Shown: piece after piece, positions 1-5,040 of the stretch
How positions within the stretch are numbered: the first letter of the stretch is position 1
How the letters are laid out: each line of letters opens with the position of its first letter
From: Candidatus Woesearchaeota archaeon
Lineage (GTDB): Archaea; Nanobdellota; Nanobdellia; Woesearchaeales; UBA10200
NCBI GenBank assembly: GCA_018302185.1
Contig: JAGVZX010000122.1
Coordinates: 1-5,040 of the forward strand
Length of the DNA: 5,040 nt
Direction: 5' to 3'
Notes under the pieces: generated by a model
The model's database searches: none
What the model saw: only the letters and a program-made list of their open reading frames with translations
What the model was told of the DNA's origin: nothing
Translations under genes and position numbers: made by a program

Positions 1-2
1 TA

Positions 3-413
3 GTGAATATAGGATTAGAGCTGTCACTTGCTCTTGTTTACATGCTTGTCCTTCTCCTTTACGTAATCATCATGGGGGTGCGCTACCTTCTCATATCAGC
101 AGGCGTCATTTTCTTCCCGATAGGCATATTCCTTTACTTCATTGATCCATTGAAAAACTATGGAAAATACATCATAAACCTGCTCATTGTGCTGATGCTG
201 GTTCCGTTCATCCATGCTATAATACTCCTGGCGGCCTCCAAAATAATTGAGCTTCCGCTCTTTGCCGCGCTAAAGATACTGGTGATGATAATCGCCTTCC
301 TTCTCTGCATTATAACATTGTTCGTAGCCTCGGATTTTGTCAAGTCGAACTCATCAGGCCCTTCCGTAATCTCAAGGGGGGCAAAGGCACTGCAAGGGCA
401 GCTTTTCCAATAA
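3..413 (+). CDS. VirB6/TrbL-like polytopic membrane protein of a type IV secretion system (C-terminal part, 5' end off window)
   Basis: This is probably the inner-membrane channel component of a conjugation apparatus. The visible 136 residues are almost wholly hydrophobic, with four likely membrane helices at about residues 7-24, 28-47, 56-78 and 87-109, followed by a short polar tail rich in Ser, Gly and Lys. The second and third helices flank a short loop with an FIDPLKNYGK segment, a layout common in VirB6/TrbL/PrgH-type proteins (family knowledge, not a search result). The reading frame is open to the window edge. The GTG at position 3 may be internal, since such proteins usually exceed 250 residues, so the true start is probably upstream. 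The stop is one base before the start of the PrgI-VirB4 gene, suggesting one operon and translational coupling. The sequence family itself is weakly diagnostic; the call rests on topology plus the adjacent VirB4. It could instead be another multi-helix T4SS protein. Confidence 0.65.
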   Translation: MNIGLELSLALVYMLVLLLYVIIMGVRYLLISAGVIFFPIGIFLYFIDPLKNYGKYIINLLIVLMLVPFIHAIILLAASKIIELPLFAALKILVMIIAFLLCIITLFVASDFVKSNSSGPSVISRGAKALQGQLFQ

Positions 414-414
414 C

Positions 415-654
415 ATGGCATTCGAAATCCCCCAGGAACTGCAATACAAGGAAAAGATAATATTCGGGCTGACCTTTGAGCAGCTGGTATACGCAATAAT
501 CCTGGTGCCCATTGCACTGCTAATCCTGCTAAAGCTGCACATAAGCCTTTACATCAGGATTTTTCTGGCGCTAATCCCCTCTACTTTAGCTATTCTCCTG
601 ATGTTCTTCAATCTGGTAGAGAAAATAAGGGATTTGAGGCACTTCTTCCAGTTC
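415..654 (+). other. PrgI-like membrane segment fused to VirB4 (domain of the gene above)
   Basis: Residues 1-80 begin with IPQELQYKEKIIFGLTFEQL, the style of N-terminus seen in PrgI-family conjugation proteins, where a short amphipathic lead with an FGLT motif precedes two hydrophobic helices. Here the helices are at about 24-42 and 46-66, followed by a basic stretch (EKIRDLRHF). In pCF10-type loci PrgI is a separate small gene between the VirB6-like and VirB4 genes. Here it occupies the same relative position but is in frame with the ATPase, so it would tether VirB4 to the membrane. No stop codon or internal start with a good ribosome site separates the two parts. Confidence 0.7.
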
Positions 655-3483
655 CATCAGGCAGAGCTTATGGACAGCAAGATGAAGGCCTTCCTCGGAA
701 TCCAAAAAATACAGGACAGCACCCTGTTCATCAGGCACAAAGGCAGCGGGGAAGGGAAAATAGCAGTATTGCAGGCGGAGCCAATCAACTTCTCGATAAA
801 AAACAGGCTTGAGCAGGAATCAATCATATCGAGCTTCCAGAAGCTCCTGAACAGCCTGGAATTCCCAATACAGGTAATAATCAAGACAGACAACCTGAAC
901 CTTGACGTTTACCTGAAGGAGCTTGAGGAAAGGGTTGACAGGACGGCAGCAAAGGCAAAAAACAGGCAGTACGCAGAGCTTTTCCGCGATTATAAGGACT
1001 TTTTCTGCAAAATAATAAAGGACAGGAACATCATCAACAGGTCATTCTACCTCGCAATCAGGGAAGAGCCGCTGATAGGGCTGGACATTCAGGCAAGCCT
1101 CTGCATGGACAAGCTGAAGGCAATGAACATCAAAGCCAGGAGGCTCAATGGCAATGAGCTTACCCCATTCCTTTCCTCCTATTTCAACGATATCTACGAG
1201 GATGAGACAAGAGAGCCATCGGAAAAGATTGACGAGAAGAACTTCCTCCATTTCATCATCGCTCCTAAATTCATTAAGAACGTTCCTGACCTCATGCAGA
1301 TAAACGGCACCCTGAACAGGATTATCTATGCCCACGGCTACCCAAGAAGCGTTGAAGCGGGCTTTCTGGACAAAATCATCACGACCAACGGATTCTTTGA
1401 CATCAGCATCCACATAGAGCCTTTCCCGATAGAGCACATGATGGTAATGCTCAATAAGGAGCTTCAAAAGCAGAGGGCAGACCTGTATTCAGCCAATTTG
1501 AGGGGCATGATAAACCCAAGCCTGGAAATCCAATACAGTGACACACGTGCTGTTTTGGAAAACCTGCAGAAAGGCACTGAGAAGCTCTTCAACATCTCTT
1601 TTTACATCAACTGCAAGGCAAAAAAAAGGGAAGACCTGAACCTCATAACCAAAAAGCTGGAATCCGAGCTGAACGGGCTGATGATAATACCGAAGAGGCC
1701 CATGCTCAAGATGGCTCAGGCCCTCAAGTCCATGCTGCCTTATTCCGACAACAAGCTGGGCATGAAGCGAAACATAACAACTAAGCCCCTTTCTGCATTC
1801 TTCCCGTTCACATCCCAATTCCTTCAGGCTGACGAGTCCGGAATCTGGCTGGGGCTGAACAGGAATGACGTGCCAATCATCAAGGACATATTCAAGCTGC
1901 CTAACTACAATGGCACGATACTGGCATCCTCAGGCTCGGGAAAGAGCTATTTCGCAAAGCTCCTCATATCAAGGCAGATTCTCAACGGAACAAAAGTCAT
2001 GGTGATTGACCCGCAATCGGAATACATTGAGCTGGCAAAAAAGTTCAATGGCCAGGTCGTGAACATCTCAAGGACTTCTGAGACGATGATTAATCCATTG
2101 GACTTAATGGGGCATGACTATGCAGAGAAACGCCTCTCGCTAATGGACCTGTTCCAGGTAATGCTCGGCGAAATATCCGAAATCCAGAAATCAGTTCTCG
2201 ACAAAGCTTTGACGGCAGCATACGAACGGAAGGGCATCAATACAAACCCGAAAACATGGAACAACAGGCCCCCAATACTCTCAGACCTTCTCATAGAGCT
2301 GGAGAGGATGATAAAATACGCAACAGTAATCGAAAAGCCGACATACAGGAGCCTCATAAACAAGATTTCAATGTACGTAGACGGCGTGTTTTATTTCCTC
2401 AACAAGCATACAAAAGTCAATTTCAACAACAATTTCGTGTGCTTCAACATAGGCGATATGCCCAAGCAGGTAAAGCCCGCAATAATGTTCCTGATACTTG
2501 ACTACATCTACATGAAGATGAAAAAGGACAAGGAAAAGAAGCTCCTGCTGATAGATGAGGCATGGTCTTTGCTCTCAAGGGCAGAAGACGCATCCTATAT
2601 TTTCGACATAGTAAAGACATCAAGGAAATTCAACCTTGGGCTTCTGCTGATAACGCAGGACGTAAGCGACCTTCTTGACAGCGATGCGGGCAATGCAGTG
2701 CTGGCAAACACCTCCTACACAATGCTCATGAGGCAGAAGCCGGCTGTCATGGAAACCGTTGAAAGGACATTCAGCCTGAGCCCTGCGGAGAAGGAGAAGC
2801 TTCTCTCAGCGGATGTAGGGGAAGGAATCCTGATAATAGACAACGACCATACTGAAATCAGGATAATGGCATCCGAGGAAGAACACAAGCTGATAACAAC
2901 AAACCCGAATGAGCCGTCGGAAAAGGCGGAAAAAGAAGAGCCGGAAGCAGAGGAAAGGAAAGAAGTTGACATCAGGCTGGATGAGAACAAGGGCTATTTC
3001 AGGAAAAGCGCATTGAGCAATGAAGAAGTAAATTTCCTTTTAGCAAAAAAGTACATCATCAGCTCCAATGTCCCATTAGGCGGAGGAAGGCAGGATTATT
3101 TCCTGCTCAGGCCCTCACCAAGAGAAACGCCAACGCACTATTTCCTGATAAAAGCGATTGAAGAATACTTATTGCAGTTCACTGGCAAGATACAGCTCTT
3201 TGAAACCAACAAGCCGGACATTGTGTTTCAGGCAGGAAAGAAAAAGGTCGCAATAGAGGTTGAAACAGGCAATGCATTTGACAGGGATAAAAAAGGGCTT
3301 GATGAAAAGATAAAACTGCTCAACAAAGGCTATGGGAAAGACTGGTTTTTTGTTGTGACTAATGCCCCTGATGCCTACAAATACGCAAAGCTCGGATTGA
3401 CTTTCACAAGAAAAAACGTGTGCAGGAAGCTCAGAAGCTACTTCAAAAATTCAGCTAAAAATAATTCAGGGTTGGAGGCTTAA
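415..3483 (+). CDS. virB4: PrgI-VirB4 fusion: conjugation ATPase with C-terminal PD-(D/E)XK-like extension
   Basis: This is the energising ATPase of a type IV secretion system, acting at the inner face of the membrane. Residues 1-80 look like a PrgI protein: a short polar lead (IPQELQYKEKIIFGLTFEQL) and two membrane helices at about 24-42 and 46-66. Residues from about 95 to 480 match the VirB4/TrbE N-terminal region in layout. The motor domain has Walker A ASSGSGKS at 504-511 (K510; the first Gly of the P-loop is Ala), Walker B LLLIDEAW at 710-717 (D714, catalytic E715), S736-R737, sensor-like ITQD at 746-749 (Q748) and a LMRQ arginine motif at 771-774. DEAW is typical of VirB4. A Glu/Lys-rich linker (about 832-858) leads to a C-terminal extension with a PD...EVE pattern. 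At 1022 residues it is longer than ordinary VirB4 (about 600-850), explained by the additions at both ends. The ATG at 415 lies one base after the upstream stop and has no clear Shine-Dalgarno, which fits translational coupling. Confidence 0.93.
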   Translation: MAFEIPQELQYKEKIIFGLTFEQLVYAIILVPIALLILLKLHISLYIRIFLALIPSTLAILLMFFNLVEKIRDLRHFFQFHQAELMDSKMKAFLGIQKIQDSTLFIRHKGSGEGKIAVLQAEPINFSIKNRLEQESIISSFQKLLNSLEFPIQVIIKTDNLNLDVYLKELEERVDRTAAKAKNRQYAELFRDYKDFFCKIIKDRNIINRSFYLAIREEPLIGLDIQASLCMDKLKAMNIKARRLNGNELTPFLSSYFNDIYEDETREPSEKIDEKNFLHFIIAPKFIKNVPDLMQINGTLNRIIYAHGYPRSVEAGFLDKIITTNGFFDISIHIEPFPIEHMMVMLNKELQKQRADLYSANLRGMINPSLEIQYSDTRAVLENLQKGTEKLFNISFYINCKAKKREDLNLITKKLESELNGLMIIPKRPMLKMAQALKSMLPYSDNKLGMKRNITTKPLSAFFPFTSQFLQADESGIWLGLNRNDVPIIKDIFKLPNYNGTILASSGSGKSYFAKLLISRQILNGTKVMVIDPQSEYIELAKKFNGQVVNISRTSETMINPLDLMGHDYAEKRLSLMDLFQVMLGEISEIQKSVLDKALTAAYERKGINTNPKTWNNRPPILSDLLIELERMIKYATVIEKPTYRSLINKISMYVDGVFYFLNKHTKVNFNNNFVCFNIGDMPKQVKPAIMFLILDYIYMKMKKDKEKKLLLIDEAWSLLSRAEDASYIFDIVKTSRKFNLGLLLITQDVSDLLDSDAGNAVLANTSYTMLMRQKPAVMETVERTFSLSPAEKEKLLSADVGEGILIIDNDHTEIRIMASEEEHKLITTNPNEPSEKAEKEEPEAEERKEVDIRLDENKGYFRKSALSNEEVNFLLAKKYIISSNVPLGGGRQDYFLLRPSPRETPTHYFLIKAIEEYLLQFTGKIQLFETNKPDIVFQAGKKKVAIEVETGNAFDRDKKGLDEKIKLLNKGYGKDWFFVVTNAPDAYKYAKLGLTFTRKNVCRKLRSYFKNSAKNNSGLEA
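2995..3450 (+). other. C-terminal winged-helix / PD-(D/E)XK nuclease-like domain of VirB4 (domain of the gene above)
   Basis: Residues about 861-1012 lie beyond the normal VirB4 end, after an acidic linker. Residues 864-899 (helix LSNEEVNFLLAKKYI, then GGGRQDYFLLRP) resemble a small winged-helix unit. Residues 907-981 follow the pattern of a restriction-endonuclease-like core: a helix beginning with H908, a strand, P934-D935, then a strand carrying IEVETG with E948 and E950, a helix, and a hydrophobic strand WFFVV at 977-981. In classical PD-(D/E)XK enzymes the second motif is E-x-K. Here the lysine position is E950, so catalysis is uncertain; a nearby lysine (943/944) could substitute, or the domain may only bind DNA. 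The fold assignment is motif-based inference. Confidence 0.5.
3474..3478 (+). promoter_or_regulatory. Strong Shine-Dalgarno at the 3' end of virB4
   Basis: GGAGG sits inside the last codons of virB4, five bases before an ATG at 3484 that directly follows the virB4 TAA. Both sequence and spacing are ideal, although the ORF it serves is only 28 codons. It could be a real start signal, the remains of a lost downstream gene, or chance from the Leu-Glu-Ala codons. Confidence 0.35.
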
Positions 3484-3570
3484 ATGCGGAAAATAAGGCT
3501 TAAAACAGCTTCATTTTGCTGGAAAAGGGGCCAAACCCCGGCTTTTTTGATAAGATGTGCGGCAATATAG
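3484..3570 (+). CDS. Possible 28-residue basic peptide or remnant gene start after virB4
   Basis: The ATG follows the virB4 stop with no gap and has GGAGG five bases upstream, better than the initiation signals of either neighbouring large gene. The product would begin MRKIRLKTASFCWKRG, is strongly basic with two Cys, and ends at TAG 3568-3570. It matches no family I know. The frame runs through the GGGG/CCCC terminator-like hairpin, which argues that it is either a leader-type peptide, the eroded front of a deleted gene, or not translated at all. Its existence as a functional gene is doubtful. Confidence 0.2.
   Translation: MRKIRLKTASFCWKRGQTPAFLIRCAAI
3523..3548 (+). terminator. Hairpin plus T6 tract ending the transfer operon
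   Basis: GGGG at 3527-3530 and CCCC at 3536-3539 enclose a CCAAA loop. Outer AAAAG/CTTTT pairing is also possible around it with a small GG bulge. A run of six T follows at 3543-3548. The element lies about 40 bases after the virB4 stop. Archaeal RNA polymerase terminates mainly on T-tracts, so the T6 may be the active part whether or not the hairpin matters. The position fits the end of the virB6-virB4 transcript. Confidence 0.5.
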
Positions 3571-3587
3571 AATTGGAGGGCGGAAAA

Positions 3588-3611
3588 GGGATTTTCACCG
3601 ACACAAATCCC
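3588..3611. repeat. 7-bp inverted repeat GGGATTT / AAATCCC
   Basis: A perfect 7-bp stem flanks a 10-base loop. No T-tract follows, so it is a poor terminator. It could be a protein-binding site or chance; an inverted repeat of this size is not rare. Confidence 0.3.
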
Positions 3612-3667
3612 CGAATAATAGTACTTCTAATCTCACCCCCTTTAGGCTTTTACAGCTTACAAAACAA

Positions 3668-3691
3668 CCCTTTCCTCTCTCCTCTTTTTCC
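3668..3691 (+). other. 24-nt uninterrupted pyrimidine tract
   Basis: Every base from 3668 to 3691 is C or T, ending in a CTTTTTCC run. Such tracts in archaea can act as terminators through their T-runs, and strand-asymmetric purine/pyrimidine tracts also occur near origins. Here it separates the transfer module from the primase gene. The sequence alone does not decide between these roles. Confidence 0.4.
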
Positions 3692-3710
3692 AGAACATAT
3701 CTTCAGATTA

Positions 3711-3736
3711 AGGCAGTCAAAAAACAAGGACTGCCT
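3711..3736 (+). repeat. Hairpin 1 upstream of the primase gene (8-bp stem)
   Basis: AGGCAGTC at 3711-3718 pairs perfectly with GACTGCCT at 3729-3736 across a 10-base A-rich loop. The right arm shares CCT (3734-3736) with the left arm of the next hairpin, so the two cannot fully form at once. Confidence 0.55.
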
Positions 3737-3757
3737 AAGACTTTGTTCTTAGGTTTT
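3734..3757 (+). repeat. Hairpin 2 with T4 tail just before the primase start (7-bp stem)
   Basis: CCTAAGA at 3734-3740 pairs with TCTTAGG at 3747-3753 around a six-base CTTTGT loop, followed by TTTT at 3754-3757. It ends about 11 bases before the ATG of the primase gene. It has terminator-like form and competes with hairpin 1 for CCT at 3734-3736, giving an attenuator-like layout. It might instead be a recognition site for an element-encoded protein. Confidence 0.5.
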
Positions 3758-3764
3758 GATTAAA

Positions 3765-4988
3765 ATGCAGACTCAAACCAATTTATTGAAACAAATGGAA
3801 TCCGATTTCCAAATCACAAGAAAGATATTTCTCAGCCTAAAAACAGGCTGGTTTGACAATTCAAAAGGAAAAAGCAATCTTGTTAATGCATATGAAATAA
3901 CAATTCCACAGATTCAGGGCAGATACAGGTTGAATGCAAATGACAGCAAACTCAAAATTCAGGAATTCTTCTTTGATGCTGAATGGAGCGCTTACGCAGA
4001 AAACGGGGAAAAAATCGCAGTGATAACAAAAGAGATTGTAAATGCAAACTTCCCCAAGCTGAAAAAAGCCGCAAAAAGAATTCTCTTCCCAATCCTGAAA
4101 TACATCCCGAAAAAATACGTTTACATCCGCGCATCAGGCACGGGCATCCACATTATTTTCTTCCTCAAAGGAATAAATAACATGGAAGAATGGAGGAAAA
4201 TCACATCGTACCTTATCCGGAAATCAAAGCTGAAAAACACAAAGAACGCAAAACAGCTTATCTTCGGGCTGGACAAGGACACAATCCTCTCAAGCGACAG
4301 GAAGGTAGCTGAATTCGGCAGCTGGAACAAGCTGAAAAAGGACTTCAAAGAGGAAGTCAGCTACCTTAATTACGCAACATTCCTCTCGGTAGATGCCTTC
4401 CTCAAAGCCAAAGAATACCCATTCTGCCCAACTTTTGCAGATGTCCAATACCCTGAAAGATACCAATGCCTTGAAGCGCCAAAGAGATTGATTGAGGATG
4501 CCAAAAACGCAAATCTTGAAGCGGAAGAAAGCCCAATCACACCGGCAAAAGAGGGCATTGGGCTGAAAAACAACGATTTGCCGTTATCAAATTCTGAAAA
4601 AAGAATAATAAAAAACTTTGAAGGAACCATCCCGGAATCCGATCCGGCTTACAGGCTCATAAATAGGTGCAGGTGCTATTGGAACATGCTGCGGGATGAA
4701 AATGCAACATGGTATGCGCGCCAGTTCCTTGTAAAATTCCTCAAATACTCGCTAAGGCTGGACAGGGAGCAGATACTGAAGCTCATAGACAAATATAACG
4801 CATGGTCGGACTACAATCCAAGAATAACTGCCTTTTACGTCAACAAGCACTTCAGGAAAGGGACTTGCGAGACGAAGGTAATGAAGCCTGCAAGGAAAAA
4901 GACGCTGGTAAAATACAATCTTTGCGGCAATAGAACTGGTAAATGCGTCTACAGCCAACATAGGCAAAACACGGAGGGAGAAAAATGA
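3765..4988 (+). CDS. Fused PriS/PriL-like archaeo-eukaryotic primase (AEP) of the element
   Basis: The protein is predicted to make primers for replication of the element. It is 407 residues long from the ATG at 3765; a TTG three codons earlier is possible but overlaps the hairpin tail. AEP motif I is FFDAE (D71, E73), motif II is SGTGIH at 124-129 (S124, H129), and motif III is LDKD (D170) followed by a GS pair at 185-186. This corresponds to the PriS small subunit. After a variable linker (about 225-285), residues 296-400 resemble the iron-sulfur C-terminal domain of PriL: C302/C304, an R319 in the HxxR-like helix, then C368, C387 and C394. Single-chain PriS-PriL fusions are known in Nanoarchaeum and other small archaea. 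The usual R-x-P-G-S-x-H after motif III reads A-E-F-G-S-W-N (182-188), so the domain is divergent. No clear Shine-Dalgarno precedes the ATG. The stop overlaps the next gene's start by four bases. Confidence 0.82.
   Translation: MQTQTNLLKQMESDFQITRKIFLSLKTGWFDNSKGKSNLVNAYEITIPQIQGRYRLNANDSKLKIQEFFFDAEWSAYAENGEKIAVITKEIVNANFPKLKKAAKRILFPILKYIPKKYVYIRASGTGIHIIFFLKGINNMEEWRKITSYLIRKSKLKNTKNAKQLIFGLDKDTILSSDRKVAEFGSWNKLKKDFKEEVSYLNYATFLSVDAFLKAKEYPFCPTFADVQYPERYQCLEAPKRLIEDAKNANLEAEESPITPAKEGIGLKNNDLPLSNSEKRIIKNFEGTIPESDPAYRLINRCRCYWNMLRDENATWYARQFLVKFLKYSLRLDREQILKLIDKYNAWSDYNPRITAFYVNKHFRKGTCETKVMKPARKKTLVKYNLCGNRTGKCVYSQHRQNTEGEK
4973..4977 (+). promoter_or_regulatory. Shine-Dalgarno for the gene after the primase
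   Basis: GGAGG lies within the last codons of the primase gene, seven bases before the ATG at 4985. The spacing and the ATGA overlap with the primase stop support real, coupled translation of the downstream gene. Confidence 0.75.
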
Positions 4989-5040
4989 AAACATGCCCTT
5001 ATGACGGGAAAGAGTGCAGGGAAACTTTAGGCTGCGGTAT
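4985..5040 (+). CDS. Start of a small cysteine-rich protein (3' end off window)
   Basis: Only the first 18 complete codons are present. The start ATG overlaps the primase TGA (ATGA, 4985-4988) and has a strong GGAGG seven bases upstream, so this is very probably a real gene in the primase operon. The visible residues include CPYDGKEC and then a further Cys pair position (C-R-E-T-L-G-C), giving three cysteines in 18 residues, which suggests a small metal-binding protein or a zinc-finger N-terminus. No family can be named from so little sequence. Confidence 0.7.
   Translation, partial: MKTCPYDGKECRETLGCG

Larger units (their letters stand above)
3484..3764. other. 281-bp intergenic region between transfer and replication modules
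   Basis: No convincing protein gene covers this stretch. Two overlapping open frames of 78 and 68 codons are unlike any known protein and run through hairpins and the pyrimidine tract. The region carries the terminator-like element, an inverted repeat (GGGATTT at 3588-3594 with AAATCCC at 3605-3611), a repeated GGAAAAGGG (3521-3529 and 3582-3590), a pyrimidine tract and two overlapping hairpins. No tRNA, box C/D motif or clear TATA box was found; ACATATC around 3695-3701 is the best, weak, TATA-like candidate for a promoter serving the primase gene. Confidence 0.6.

Noticed and set aside
1620..1630. Run of eight A followed by GGG inside virB4, a possible slippage or frameshift site.
   Set aside because: The reading frame continues through it with sensible VirB4 sequence (KKREDL) and there is no gene in another frame to reach, so nothing indicates programmed slippage.
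1042..1818. Long open frames on the - strand opposite virB4.
   Set aside because: They are antisense to a strongly supported gene and their products show no recognisable domain; codon bias on the + strand explains them.
3516..3763. Two overlapping 78- and 68-codon open frames on the + strand in the gap before the primase gene.
   Set aside because: No ribosome site of note, low-complexity and Pro/Lys/Gln-rich products unlike known proteins, and both run through inverted repeats and the pyrimidine tract.
3706..3763. GATTAA at 3706-3711 and again at 3758-3763 as possible iterons or a direct-repeat att core.
   Set aside because: Six A/T-rich bases occurring twice is expected by chance here, and no third copy or integrase signal was seen.
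3756..3764. TTG start three codons upstream of the primase ATG.
   Set aside because: It lies in the T-tail of hairpin 2, has no better ribosome site than the ATG, and adds only three residues; ATG at 3765 is preferred.

Overview
The window looks like part of a conjugative or integrative mobile element from an archaeon, most likely a DPANN-type lineage or a close relative. Three things suggest this: a single-chain primase that joins PriS-like catalytic motifs to a PriL-like four-cysteine C-terminal domain, heavy use of AGG for arginine and ATA for isoleucine, and T-tract hairpins between genes. Fused PriS-PriL primases are known from Nanoarchaeum and some other small-genome archaea and their mobile elements. 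The lineage is an inference, because no rRNA or other marker gene is present. All recognisable genes lie on the + strand.

Positions 1-3483 are a type IV secretion (conjugation) module. It starts with the tail of a polytopic membrane protein of VirB6/TrbL/PrgH type. One base after that gene ends comes a 1022-residue protein with three parts: a PrgI-like two-helix membrane segment, a full VirB4/HerA-class ATPase, and a C-terminal extension resembling a winged-helix plus PD-(D/E)XK nuclease-like fold. The order VirB6-like, PrgI, VirB4 matches Gram-positive and archaeal conjugation loci, except that PrgI and VirB4 are fused here.

Positions 3484-3764 are a 281-bp gap with no convincing gene. It holds a Shine-Dalgarno-led 28-codon mini-ORF directly abutting the VirB4 stop, a terminator-like GGGG/CCCC hairpin with a T6 tract, a 7-bp inverted repeat, a 24-nt uninterrupted pyrimidine tract, and two overlapping, mutually exclusive hairpins just before the primase start.

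Positions 3765-4988 encode the fused PriS/PriL-like primase. Its stop codon overlaps, by four bases, the start of a further gene preceded by a strong GGAGG; only 18 codons of that cysteine-rich product are in the window.

Together the segment is the junction between a transfer module (pore and energising ATPase) and a replication module (element-encoded primase). No relaxase, coupling protein, integrase or att site is visible here; these would be expected outside the window if the element is self-transmissible.
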